From contig JAPLKU010000012.1 in NCBI GenBank assembly GCA_026387935.1, positions 186,001 to 250,000 of the forward strand: a DNA stretch of 64,000 nucleotides, given 5' to 3'. The first letter of the stretch is position 1. Each line of letters starts with the position of its first letter. Shown in pieces: positions 43,219 through 52,040 of the stretch. The translations under genes were made by a program, and so were the position numbers. This DNA comes from Gemmatimonadota bacterium. Lineage in GTDB: Bacteria > Gemmatimonadota > Gemmatimonadetes > Gemmatimonadales > Gemmatimonadaceae. The notes beneath the pieces were generated by a model, which saw nothing but the letters and a program-made list of their open reading frames with translations, had not been told where the DNA came from and searched no databases.

Positions 43219-43479
43219 ATGGCTTTTTCGAAGACCGCCGCGTTGGCAAAGAACCAGCGGCACGCAACAGACACAGGCTCGCCGGAAGTGCAGGTCACGG
43301 TGTTGACGGAGCGGATCAAGTTCCTCACCGAACACTTCCAGACGCACGCCAAGGACCACCACGGTCGCCGTGGCCTCCTGATGATGGTCCGCAAGCGCGG
43401 CCGTCTCCTCACCTATCTGAAGCGCATCAACCTCGCCTCATATCGCAAGCTCAATGATGAGCTGGGGCTGCGTTACTAA
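43219..43479 (+). CDS. rpsO: 30S ribosomal protein S15
   Basis: 86 aa. [38 protein letters not shown] and RRxLLxYL-type [20 protein letters not shown] are classic S15 segments. Binds 16S rRNA in the platform. It precedes pnp as in most bacteria, but with a strong terminator between. Confidence 0.96.
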   Translation: MAFSKTAALAKNQRHATDTGSPEVQVTVLTERIKFLTEHFQTHAKDHHGRRGLLMMVRKRGRLLTYLKRINLASYRKLNDELGLRY

Positions 43480-43491
43480 CTGACCGATCAA

Positions 43492-43540
43492 CGAAAGCGC
43501 GCGGACGCGGGGTGTTTCCCCAGCGAACCGCGCGCTTTCG
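43492..43540 (+). terminator. rpsO terminator / RNase-processing hairpin
   Basis: 13-bp stem CGAAAGCGCGCGG (43492-43504) with CCGCGCGCTTTCG (43528-43540) and an inner GGGG/CCCC helix. In E. coli the rpsO-pnp gap holds a terminator and an RNase III site that controls pnp; this large hairpin is in the same place. Confidence 0.75.
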
Positions 43541-43670
43541 CGTTGGACGGCAGGTCATGGTGTGTGGATAGTCGCCGCGGGGTCGAGAGACCCTCGCTGC
43601 AGGGCTTCGCGCACCCCGCTGCCCACTAATCCGTTTTCATAATTCTTGTTTCTTATCTCTTATTTCTAAC

Positions 43671-45920
43671 ATGTCAATGCAACGCATCGAAACCACCTTC
43701 GCAGGCCGCCCCCTCGTCATCGAGACGGGCCGCATGGCCAAGCAGGCCGCCGGCTCCTGCACCATCCGCTTCGGCGACACGATGGTCATCGCCGCCGTCA
43801 CGGTCAGCGACAAGCAGAGTACGCTGCCGTTCTTCCCGCTCACGGTCGAATACAAGGAAAAGACCTACGCGGCCGGCAAGATCCCCGGCGGCTTCATCAA
43901 GCGCGAAGGGCGCCCGCGCGACGAGGAAATCCTCTCGTGCCGCATTATCGACCGCTCCATCCGTCCGCTCTTCCCGGAAGGCTTCCAGAACGAAGTGCAG
44001 GTTTTCGTTTATGTCGTGAGCGCCGACCAGGAAAACGATGCCGACGTGCTCGGTCTTGTTGCAACGAGTTTCGCGTTGAACGCTTCGCGCATTCCGTTCC
44101 TTGAGCCGATCGCCGCCGTTCGCGTCGGTCGCATTCAAGGAAAGTGGGTGCTCAACCCGACGTTCCAGCAGCTCGAGTTCTCCGACATGGATCTGGTGGT
44201 CGCGGGCTCCAAGGCCTCGATCATGATGGTCGAAGGCGGCGCACTCGAAGTGTCCGAAGCCGACGTCGTCGAAGCGCTGGGCATTGCGCAGCGCGGCATT
44301 GGCGAACTGATCGATCTCCAGCAGCAGTTGTTGGGCAAGGCCGAGGTTCCGGCCAAGATGGAATGGAAGGCGAAGGCCACGCCGGCCTCGGTTTCCGATC
44401 GCGTGCGCGCCGAAGCCGAAGGGCTGATCGCAAAGGCGATCAACCAGGCCGACAAGGCCACGCGAGTGCAGGCCGTTGAGCGCGTGAAGGAACAGGTAAA
44501 GGAAAAGCTCAAGCTCGAGCTGCCGGCCGAAGACCATGGCTTCATCGGCGCGGCGCTGGGCGATCTGGAATACGCCGCGCTCCGTGGCCAGGTACTCGAG
44601 ACGGGGCTCCGCGTGGACGGCCGCAAGCCGACGCAGGTGCGCCCGATCTCCATTGACACGTCGCTGCTCCCGCGCGCGCATGGCTCGGCGCTCTTCACGC
44701 GCGGCCAGACGCAGGCGCTGGTCGCCACGACGCTCGGTACCGCGAACGACGTGCAGCGCCTGGACTCGATTGACGAGGCCAAGGAAAGCACGAAGAGCTT
44801 CATGCTCCACTACAACTTCCCGCCGTTCTCGACGGGCGAAGTGCGTCCGATGCGTGGCACGAGCCGTCGTGAAATCGGCCACGGCAATCTCGCCGAGCGC
44901 GCGGTACAGGCCGTCCTTCCGCCGTTCGAAGAGTTCCCGTACACGCTGCGCATCGTCTCCGAGATTCTCGAGTCGAATGGTTCGAGCTCCATGGCCTCGG
45001 TCTGCGGCGCATCGCTTTCGCTCTATGACGCCGGCGTGCCCATCAAGGGTGCAGTCGCTGGAGTAGCGATGGGTCTGATCAAGGAAGGCGCCAAGTACGC
45101 CATCCTCACCGACATTCTTGGCACCGAAGACCACCTGGGCGACATGGACTTCAAGGTCGCCGGGACGGCAGACGGCATCACGTCCATCCAGATGGACATC
45201 AAGATTCAGGGCCTTGAGCTCTCGCTCATGACCGAGGCGCTCGCGCAGGCCAAGGTCGGCCGCATGCATATCCTCGGCGAAATGAAGAAGGCGCTTGATG
45301 GTCCGCGCGCCGATCTCTCGCCGTACGCGCCGCGCATTGTGACGGTCATGATCAACCCCGAGAAGATCGGCGACCTGATCGGTCCGAAGGGCAAGACGAT
45401 CCGCGGCATCCAGGACGAGACGGGCGCGGAGCTCAGCGTGGACGATACGGGCCTCGTGACGATTGCCGCTGTTGGCGGCGACGCCATGCAGCGCGCACGC
45501 CAGATGGTACAGGCGATCACGGCCGAGCCGGTCGTCGGCGAGATCTATGAAGGTCCGGTGAAGAGCACCACGGCGTTCGGCGCCTTCGTCGAAATCATGC
45601 CTGGTACTGACGGCCTCGTGCACATCTCCGAGCTTCGCCATGGCCGCACGGAGAAGACAGAAGACGTCGTGAAGAAGGGCGACCGCGTGCGGGTCAAGCT
45701 CATCGAGCGCGACGAACGCGGAAAGCTTCGTCTCTCGATGAAGGCGCTGATTCCGAAGCCAGAAGGCGGCGCTCCTGCCGCGGTGGCTCCGGCGGACGCG
45801 ACGTACGCCGAGGGTGGCGCAGAGCTGCCGCCGCCGGCCGCGACTGCACCGGACGGTGACGGTGAGAGCGGTGGGCGTGGCGGTTCGCGTGGTGGACGTG
45901 GGGGCGGGCGCCGCGGGTGA
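43671..45920 (+). CDS. pnp: Polyribonucleotide nucleotidyltransferase (PNPase)
   Basis: 749 aa. Two RNase PH-like cores (IRFGDTMVIAAVTVSD, REGRPRDEEILSCRIIDRSI; RAHGSALFTRGQTQALV, MRGTSRREIGHGNLAERAV, DILGTEDHLGDMDFKVAGT) joined by a helical domain, then KH (IGPKGKTIRGIQDETGA-type; GPKG loop) and S1 (STTAFGAFVEIMPGTDGLVH). The end is G/R-rich (GGRGGSRGGRGGGRRG). ATG 43671 follows an AT-rich, pyrimidine-rich leader without a clear ribosome site. Overlaps the M16 gene by 4 bases. Confidence 0.96.
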   Translation: MSMQRIETTFAGRPLVIETGRMAKQAAGSCTIRFGDTMVIAAVTVSDKQSTLPFFPLTVEYKEKTYAAGKIPGGFIKREGRPRDEEILSCRIIDRSIRPLFPEGFQNEVQVFVYVVSADQENDADVLGLVATSFALNASRIPFLEPIAAVRVGRIQGKWVLNPTFQQLEFSDMDLVVAGSKASIMMVEGGALEVSEADVVEALGIAQRGIGELIDLQQQLLGKAEVPAKMEWKAKATPASVSDRVRAEAEGLIAKAINQADKATRVQAVERVKEQVKEKLKLELPAEDHGFIGAALGDLEYAALRGQVLETGLRVDGRKPTQVRPISIDTSLLPRAHGSALFTRGQTQALVATTLGTANDVQRLDSIDEAKESTKSFMLHYNFPPFSTGEVRPMRGTSRREIGHGNLAERAVQAVLPPFEEFPYTLRIVSEILESNGSSSMASVCGASLSLYDAGVPIKGAVAGVAMGLIKEGAKYAILTDILGTEDHLGDMDFKVAGTADGITSIQMDIKIQGLELSLMTEALAQAKVGRMHILGEMKKALDGPRADLSPYAPRIVTVMINPEKIGDLIGPKGKTIRGIQDETGAELSVDDTGLVTIAAVGGDAMQRARQMVQAITAEPVVGEIYEGPVKSTTAFGAFVEIMPGTDGLVHISELRHGRTEKTEDVVKKGDRVRVKLIERDERGKLRLSMKALIPKPEGGAPAAVAPADATYAEGGAELPPPAATAPDGDGESGGRGGSRGGRGGGRRG

Positions 45921-47239
45921 ACACGGGGTTGCCCAAGCAGGTGAGCGCGGTCACCGGGGCGCCCATGGGCTCCATGGGCGCCATGGGACTCCGCTCGGAC
46001 CACGACGCCGGTGTTGAGCGGACGGTGCTCCCGAATGGCCTGACGGTCGTTTCGGAGCGCGTCCCCGGGGTTCGCTCCGTCGCGATTGGGGCATGGGTCC
46101 GATCGGCGTCGATTCATGAGACGCCTGCCGAGATGGGCGTCTCGCACATGCTCGAGCATCTGTGCTTCAAGGGAACCGAGCGCCGCACCGCGAAAGAAAT
46201 CGCGTCGGCGCTCGAGTCGCTTGGGGGGTCGCTCGACGCATACACCTCGCGTGAGCACATCGCCTTTCAGGCGCGTGTACTCGACGAGCATCTCCCGCAG
46301 GCGGTGGACGTGCTCGCCGATGTGATGTTTCGTCCGTTGCTCCGCGACGAAGATCTTCAGCTGGAACGGAAAGTCGTCCTCGAAGAGATCTCGATGGTGG
46401 ATGACACACCGGACGACATTGTTTTCGAGTTGCATAACAGTGCGCTCTGGGGCGATCACCCGTACGGGTATTCGATCCTGGGCACGCGTGCCACGGTATC
46501 ATCGCTCAGCGCCGAATCGGTGCGCGCGCTGCACAAGCGGGCATTTACTCCGTCGAATGTCGTTGTTGGCGCGGCGGGACACATTCCGCACGACCGGTTG
46601 ATTGACGCGCTCCTCACGGCCGGGTGGGGCGACCTGCCCCGGAGCGTTTCGCCGGCGGTTTCTCCGCCTCCACCGGTGCAGGCGGCGCCTGGGATGCGGC
46701 ATGTAAGCCGCGATTCTGCGCAGGCGCATATTGTGGTCGGCTCGGCCACGGTGCCGCATGCGGATCCGCGCCGCCACGCGCTCATTGTCGTCGACACGTT
46801 GCTTGGCGGCGGCATGAGTTCACGCCTCTTCCAGCGCGTGCGCGAAGAGCTTGGCCTCGCGTACTCGATCTACGCGTTTCAGTCGTTCAATCATGACGCC
46901 GGTTCTCACGGCGTGTACGCCGGCACCGCGCCGGAGTCAGCCGAGCAGACCCTCGAGGCCATTCGCACCGAACTTTCTCGGATTGCGACTGACGCGATCA
47001 CTGCCGAAGAGTTGGCGCTCGCGAAGCAGCAGCTGAAAGGGCAGATCACGCTCTCGATGGAAAGCGTGCACAGTCGCATGTACCGCGCGGCGGCGGTTGA
47101 CCTCTTCGACGAACCCTGGTTGCCACTCGACGACCTGCTCGCGCAGGTTGACGCCGTCACTCTCGATGTTGCTCGTGATGTCTGTACGACGTTTTTTCAG
47201 CCCGACCAGTTGACGGGAGTTCATCTCGGGCCCGGCTGA
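45917..47239 (+). CDS. M16-family zinc peptidase (processing-peptidase-like)
   Basis: 440 aa. Inverted zinc motif HMLEH at 77-81, with Glu ligand further on (LEEISMVDDTPDD region). Two M16 domains; GLAYSIYAF and GGGMSSRLFQRVREE belong to the second. The first 30 residues are Met/Gly-rich repeats (GAPMGSMGAMG). GTG 45917 overlaps the pnp stop (GTGA); the pnp-M16 pair is common in bacteria. No signal peptide, so cytosolic. Confidence 0.92.
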   Translation: MNTGLPKQVSAVTGAPMGSMGAMGLRSDHDAGVERTVLPNGLTVVSERVPGVRSVAIGAWVRSASIHETPAEMGVSHMLEHLCFKGTERRTAKEIASALESLGGSLDAYTSREHIAFQARVLDEHLPQAVDVLADVMFRPLLRDEDLQLERKVVLEEISMVDDTPDDIVFELHNSALWGDHPYGYSILGTRATVSSLSAESVRALHKRAFTPSNVVVGAAGHIPHDRLIDALLTAGWGDLPRSVSPAVSPPPPVQAAPGMRHVSRDSAQAHIVVGSATVPHADPRRHALIVVDTLLGGGMSSRLFQRVREELGLAYSIYAFQSFNHDAGSHGVYAGTAPESAEQTLEAIRTELSRIATDAITAEELALAKQQLKGQITLSMESVHSRMYRAAAVDLFDEPWLPLDDLLAQVDAVTLDVARDVCTTFFQPDQLTGVHLGPG

Positions 47240-47252
47240 GCCCGCCCCGTTT

Positions 47253-47284
47253 CTGCCTGCTGCCTACCACTTACTACCCACTTG
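47253..47284 (+). repeat. Degenerate CTGCC/ACT intergenic repeat before ald
   Basis: Short units CTGCTGCC, ACCACTTACTAC and CCACTTG resemble the gap after rseP (shared CTGCTGCC and CCCACTTG). Contains no promoter that I can place. Confidence 0.4.
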
Positions 47285-47293
47285 TCCTCTCCC

Positions 47294-48406
47294 ATGCGCA
47301 TCGGAATCCCGAAGGAAATCAAGACGAACGAGAACCGCATTGCCCTCGTGCCTGCCGGCGCGGAAGCGCTGGTTGCGGCCGGTCATGACGTGATGGTGGA
47401 AAAGGGCGGCGGCATTGGCAGCGGGTTCACCGACGAGAACTACACGTCGGTTGGTGCGACCATCGGCGCGAATGCCGCCAAGGTCTGGGCCGGCGCCGAC
47501 ATGATCATGAAGGTGAAGGAGCCGATCGCGAAAGAATGGAAGCACATGCAGAAGGGGCAGACCATCTTCACGTACTTCCACTTTGCCGCTGACGAAAAGC
47601 TCACGAAGGCGCACATGGCCTCAGGCGCCACATGCATTGCGTACGAGACGGTCGAGACGGCGAACGCCGAACTCCCGCTCCTGATTCCGATGTCCGAAGT
47701 CGCAGGGCGCATGGCCGTGCAGGAAGGCGCCAAGTACCTCGAGAAGCTTTACGGCGGTTACGGCGTGCTGCTCGGCGGTGTGCCGGGTGTGCCTCCAGCC
47801 AAGGTGGTGGTGCTCGGCGGCGGCATCGTTGGCATCAATGCGGCGAAGATGGCCGCCGGCATGGGCGCCAAGGTCACGATTCTCGATTTGTCGCTGCCGC
47901 GGCTTCGCTACCTCAGCGATGTGATGCCGGCGAACGTGACCTGCATCTACAGCAATCGGCACAATATTCTCGAACAGATTTCGACCGCTGATCTCGTCAT
48001 CGGCGGCGTGCTCATTCCCGGCGCGAAGGCACCGAAGCTCATTCGCCGCGAAGACCTGAAGCTCATGAAGCAGGGCTCGGTGATCGTGGACGTCGCGATC
48101 GACCAGGGCGGCTGCGTCGAGACGATTCACGCGACGACGCACGAGAATCCCGTCTACACCGTGGACGGCGTAATTCACTACGGTGTGGCCAACATGCCGG
48201 GTGGGGTACCGCGGACATCAACGTTGGCGCTCACCAACGCGACATTCCCCTATGCGATGCGGCTGGCGAACAAGGGCTGGAAGGCCGCTCTTGCCGCTGA
48301 CGCCGGGCTGCTCAAGGGCCTGAACGTGGTCGCCGGGAAGGTCACATACGAAGGCGTGGCTGAAGCGTTCGGCATGAAGTTCCACGATCCAGCGAAGTTC
48401 CTGTAG
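47294..48406 (+). CDS. ald: Alanine dehydrogenase
   Basis: 370 aa, usual length. MRIGIPKEIKTNENRIALVP at the N-terminus (Arg for pyruvate), MKVKEPIAKEW (catalytic Lys), FTYFHFAADEKL, VVVLGGGIVGINAAKMAAGM (NAD loop) and the C-terminal VANMPGGVPRTSTLALTNAT. Interconverts alanine and pyruvate/ammonia with NAD. ATG 47294 is preferred over TTG 47282. Single gene closed by its own terminator. Confidence 0.95.
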   Translation: MRIGIPKEIKTNENRIALVPAGAEALVAAGHDVMVEKGGGIGSGFTDENYTSVGATIGANAAKVWAGADMIMKVKEPIAKEWKHMQKGQTIFTYFHFAADEKLTKAHMASGATCIAYETVETANAELPLLIPMSEVAGRMAVQEGAKYLEKLYGGYGVLLGGVPGVPPAKVVVLGGGIVGINAAKMAAGMGAKVTILDLSLPRLRYLSDVMPANVTCIYSNRHNILEQISTADLVIGGVLIPGAKAPKLIRREDLKLMKQGSVIVDVAIDQGGCVETIHATTHENPVYTVDGVIHYGVANMPGGVPRTSTLALTNATFPYAMRLANKGWKAALAADAGLLKGLNVVAGKVTYEGVAEAFGMKFHDPAKFL

Positions 48407-48422
48407 TTCACGGTGATCGGTG

Positions 48423-48451
48423 GCGGGCCTCCGGTAACCCCGGAGGCCCGC
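48423..48451 (+). terminator. Terminator after ald
   Basis: Perfect 12-bp stem GCGGGCCTCCGG (48423-48434) with CCGGAGGCCCGC (48440-48451), loop TAACC; followed by a modest T content only. Confidence 0.75.
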
Positions 48452-48477
48452 TCGCTTATCCGTTCGCGTGCGCCGCG

Positions 48478-48774
48478 GTCGTCGAGTGTCGCGCCGCGGT
48501 GGTCGAGTGTCGCGCCTCTGCCGTCGAGTGTCGCGCCTCTGCCGTCGAGTGTCGCGCCTCTGCCGTCGAGTGTCGGGTCTCTGCCGTCGAGCGTCGAGCG
48601 TCGCGCCTCTGCCGTCGAGTGTCGGGCCTCTGCCGTCGAGCGTCGCGCCTCGGTCGTCGAGTGTCGCGCCTCTGCCGTCGAGTGTCGGGCCGCGGTCGCG
48701 CCTCTGCTGTCGAGTGTCGCGCCTCGGTCGTCTGTCGTCGCGGTCTTCTCGTCTGTCGTCGCGGTCTTCTCGTC
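48478..48774 (+). repeat. 21-bp-unit minisatellite
   Basis: About eleven units of consensus GTCGAGTGTCGCGCCTCTGCC (variants GGG for GCG, GGTC/GGTG for the end, one short duplication), followed by two exact copies of a second 21-base unit (GTCTGTCGTCGCGGTCTTCTC, 48730-48771). It fills most of the 494-base gap between ald and susC. Since 21 is a multiple of three and the unit lacks stops, all three forward frames stay open; I see no start, ribosome site or codon pattern that makes any of them a gene. Units vary gradually and have no unique spacers, so it is not CRISPR. Confidence 0.88.
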
Positions 48775-48830
48775 CCCTGTGACGGCGGCGTAGGTGCCGT
48801 AGGTAGAAGGAGATAGGGTAGGGAGCGGTC

Positions 48831-48859
48831 TTTACTGGCCGCTGTTTTAGACTTATAGT
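48831..48859 (+). promoter_or_regulatory. Promoter for the susC-susD pair
   Basis: TTTACT 48831-48836, 17-base spacer, TATAGT 48854-48859 (TAGACT at 48848 is an overlapping alternative). AGGGGGG about 10 bases before ATG 48901 is the strongest ribosome site in the window. Confidence 0.55.
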
Positions 48860-48900
48860 TGTGTTTTCCGGCTTTCAACCCTTGCAGGGGGGTCTTTCGA

Positions 48901-51900
48901 ATGTTGACAACGCGGTCTTGGACGCGCTGGGCTCAGAGCCTCGTAGCGATCCTTGTGACCGGCGTGGCTACGGCTGCGCAGTCACAGTCAGGCATCGTCG
49001 CGGTGCACGTCATCGAAGCGGGCGGTAGCCCGATTTCGCAGGCGCAGGTGGCCATCGTCGGAACCAACGTGGGCGGCCTGACGGGCGTCGACGGCCGCAC
49101 GAGCCTCCGTGGCGTTCCCGTGGGCACGCAGACGGTGCGCGTGCTCCGCGTCGGATTTGCCGAGCTCAAGAAGACGGTTGAAGTCGCTGCGAGCCAGACG
49201 GTGGCGGTCGAGTTCACGATGTCGGCGGTGGCCGTGAGCCTTACGCCGGTTGTGACCACGGCCACTGGCGAAACGCGCCGCGTCGAGATCGGCAATGCCG
49301 TCTCGAGCTTCTCGGTTTCTGATATCAAGGAAAAGGCCCCGATCTCCAGCGTGCAGGACGTGATCAACGCCCGCACCCCCGGCGTCTCGGTGCAGCTCGG
49401 AACGCAGACGGGCACAGGCGCTCGTATTCGTATCCGCGGCACCAACTCGCTTTCGCTGTCCAACGACCCAATCTGGATCATTGACGGCGTGCGCATGACG
49501 AGCGACAACGGCGCCGGTCCGGGCACAGGCGGTAACACCGCCAGCCGCGTTGGCGACATCAACCCCGAAGAAATCGAGAGCATCGAAATCGTGAAGGGTC
49601 CGTCGGCCGCCACGCTGTACGGCACCGACGCCGCCAACGGAGTGATCGTCGTGACGACCAAGAAGGGTCGTGCCGGTGCGATGCGTTGGACCGCTGGCGT
49701 GGAAGGCGGCATCCTCACGGACCGCAACGCCTATCCGAACAACTACTCGCTTGCCGGTCACTTGCCGGCCACGCCGAGCGTGTATGCCAACTGCGCCGGC
49801 ATGCAGCAGATCTCGCTTGGCAACTGCGTGCTGGACAGCCTCCGCATCTACACGCCGTTCCACGATGCCGACGCGACGCCAATCAATCAGGGCGACAAGT
49901 CGCAGTACGCCGTGACGGCGCTTGGCGGCACCGACGCGGTGCGCTACTTCATCTCGGCCGACCAGGAAAAAGAAACCGGCACGCTTCGCCTGCCACCGTT
50001 CGAGCGCCGCCGCCTCAACGCCGAAGGGGGAGGATTTCATCCCTGGGTTGAGCGTCCGAACATGCTCGCCAAGTATTCGTTCCGCGTGAACGTTCAGACG
50101 CAGCTTTCGCAGAACATCGATGTGCAGCTGCAGACCAATTACATCAACGTCTATCAGCGCTACACGCTGGAGTCGAACGCCACGGCCGGTCTCGGCTCCC
50201 AGGTGTTCGGCGGACAGGGCTACAAGAACAATGGCACGATTGCCACGGTGCTCACGCCGCTGAACGGCTACCGCGCATGGACTCCGGGTTACACCTGGCA
50301 GGAGCGGAATGACCAGCGCGTCAATCGCTTCCTGGTTTCGATGAACGTCAACTGGCGCCCCACCTCGTGGCTGCAGAACCGGCTCAACATCGGTTCTGAC
50401 CTGACAGACCGCATGGACGGCGACTTCCTGTACCGCGGCGAAGGTCCGCCGATCACGACGACGTACCGCAACGGCTTCAAGTCGGATTCCCGTCGCGACA
50501 CGCGCACGACGACGGCCGACGTGGGCAGCACCGCCTCGTGGCGCATCCGTCCGTGGCTGCTTTCCAAGACCACGGTTGGCCTACAGTACACGAACTACCA
50601 GAACGACGTGGCCACGGCGAGCGGCACGGAGCTTCCGCCGGGCGCACAGACCACCAACGGTGGCGTAACGCTCGGGGCAACCGAAGCGACGACGTTCACG
50701 AAGACGCTCGGCATGTTTGTCGAACAGGCCGTGGCCATCAACGATCGCCTCTTCCTGACCGGTGCCGTTCGCACCGACCAGAACTCGGCGTTCGGCACCA
50801 ACTTCCAGGCGGTCGCCTATCCGAAGCTCTCTGCTTCGTGGGTGATCTCGGATGAGCCATGGTTCAAGGCCTTCCGCGGCCTGAACTCGCTTCGCCTCCG
50901 CGCGGCGTACGGCGCCTCCGGCGTGCAACCGGGCCCGAACGACGCCCTGAAGTTCTTCGCCACCACGAGCGTCAACGTGCGCGGCACGGACGTCTCTGGC
51001 GAAGTCTTTCAGGCTCAGGGCAATCCGGACCTCAAGCCCGAGTCGTCCACCGAGTACGAGGGCGGATTCGAAGCGAAGTTCTTCGACAACCGGTATAGCC
51101 TCGACGTCACGTACTACTCGAAGAAGACGAAGGACGCACTGATCAGCGCGATCATTCCGCCGTCGTTCGGCACGGCCGGAACGACGCGCCGCAACATTGG
51201 TTCGACGAGCAACCAGGGATGGGAGTTCCTGATCAACGGTCAGCTCATTGACCGCGCGAACTTCGGCATGGACATCACGATCAACGCGTCCAAGAACTCG
51301 AACAAGCTCGTCTCGCTCGGCGGCACGCCGCCGCAGATCGGCACGGCGACACGCGCGGTAGAGAACTACCCGCTCTTCGGCTTCTGGGCGCCGAAGATCA
51401 CGGGTTGGAACGACAAGAACAAGGACGGCTACCTGACATACAACGCCAATCCGGCGTTGAACGAAGTGTTCGTCGATACGGTAAACCACCAGCCGAATGA
51501 CCGCGCGTCGTTCATCGGCTACTCGGCACCGCGCCAGTTCCTCGGCATTACGCCGGGCTTCGATTTCATGAAGAAGAAGCTGCGCGTGCAGATGCTATTC
51601 GACTATCGCGGTGGCAACTCGTTCTACAACAACACGGAGCGCATTCGCTGCGTGAGCCGCCAGAACTGCATGGGCTGGGCCAATCCGAAGGCGTCGCTCG
51701 AAGAGCAGGCGATGGTGATCGCCACGCTGAGCGACCCGACCAAGACGCTTGCTGGATTCTTCCAGTCGGGTGACTTCGTGAAGCTCCGCGAAATCTCGGC
51801 CAGCTATGAGCTGCCGTCGTCGTGGGCGACGCTGATCAAGGCACGGAGCGCCCGCGCGATTGTGTCGGGCCGCAACGTGTGGAAGCACACGCTGTACCGT

Positions 51901-52017
51901 GGAGTGGACCCGGAAAACGACTACCTCACCACTGGTGGTGGCGACAACCCGGGCGGCGACTTCCAGACGATTGGTGCGCCGAGTTACTTCACGTTCCGCA
52001 TCAATCTCTCCTACTAA
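48901..52017 (+). CDS. SusC/RagA-family TonB-dependent outer-membrane transporter
   Basis: 1038 aa. Signal peptide (LVAILVTGVATAAQSQS), then a carboxypeptidase-regulatory-like domain (about 30-115; GGSPISQAQVAIVGTNVGG), a plug domain (VQDVINARTPGVSVQLGT, IRIRGTNSLSLSNDPIWIID, EIESIEIVKGPSAATLYG) and a long beta-barrel ending in a terminal Tyr (FRINLSY). Forms the barrel of a SusCD importer for oligomers taken up with TonB energy. The partner lipoprotein gene follows 23 bases later. No glycosidase, peptidase or sensor gene is adjacent, so the substrate cannot be inferred. Confidence 0.93.
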   Translation: MLTTRSWTRWAQSLVAILVTGVATAAQSQSGIVAVHVIEAGGSPISQAQVAIVGTNVGGLTGVDGRTSLRGVPVGTQTVRVLRVGFAELKKTVEVAASQTVAVEFTMSAVAVSLTPVVTTATGETRRVEIGNAVSSFSVSDIKEKAPISSVQDVINARTPGVSVQLGTQTGTGARIRIRGTNSLSLSNDPIWIIDGVRMTSDNGAGPGTGGNTASRVGDINPEEIESIEIVKGPSAATLYGTDAANGVIVVTTKKGRAGAMRWTAGVEGGILTDRNAYPNNYSLAGHLPATPSVYANCAGMQQISLGNCVLDSLRIYTPFHDADATPINQGDKSQYAVTALGGTDAVRYFISADQEKETGTLRLPPFERRRLNAEGGGFHPWVERPNMLAKYSFRVNVQTQLSQNIDVQLQTNYINVYQRYTLESNATAGLGSQVFGGQGYKNNGTIATVLTPLNGYRAWTPGYTWQERNDQRVNRFLVSMNVNWRPTSWLQNRLNIGSDLTDRMDGDFLYRGEGPPITTTYRNGFKSDSRRDTRTTTADVGSTASWRIRPWLLSKTTVGLQYTNYQNDVATASGTELPPGAQTTNGGVTLGATEATTFTKTLGMFVEQAVAINDRLFLTGAVRTDQNSAFGTNFQAVAYPKLSASWVISDEPWFKAFRGLNSLRLRAAYGASGVQPGPNDALKFFATTSVNVRGTDVSGEVFQAQGNPDLKPESSTEYEGGFEAKFFDNRYSLDVTYYSKKTKDALISAIIPPSFGTAGTTRRNIGSTSNQGWEFLINGQLIDRANFGMDITINASKNSNKLVSLGGTPPQIGTATRAVENYPLFGFWAPKITGWNDKNKDGYLTYNANPALNEVFVDTVNHQPNDRASFIGYSAPRQFLGITPGFDFMKKKLRVQMLFDYRGGNSFYNNTERIRCVSRQNCMGWANPKASLEEQAMVIATLSDPTKTLAGFFQSGDFVKLREISASYELPSSWATLIKARSARAIVSGRNVWKHTLYRGVDPENDYLTTGGGDNPGGDFQTIGAPSYFTFRINLSY

Positions 52018-52040
52018 CCGCAACCGAGGATCGACTCAGT

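Noticed and set aside
48478-48774. Possible CRISPR array.
   Set aside because: Units are contiguous 21-mers that vary gradually; there are no unique spacers, no palindromic direct repeat and no cas genes.
48456-48878. Open frames of 100-140 codons on both strands through the 21-bp array.
   Set aside because: The frames exist because a 21-base unit without stops repeats; products are Arg/Ser-rich heptapeptide repeats with no start context, ribosome site or homologous look.
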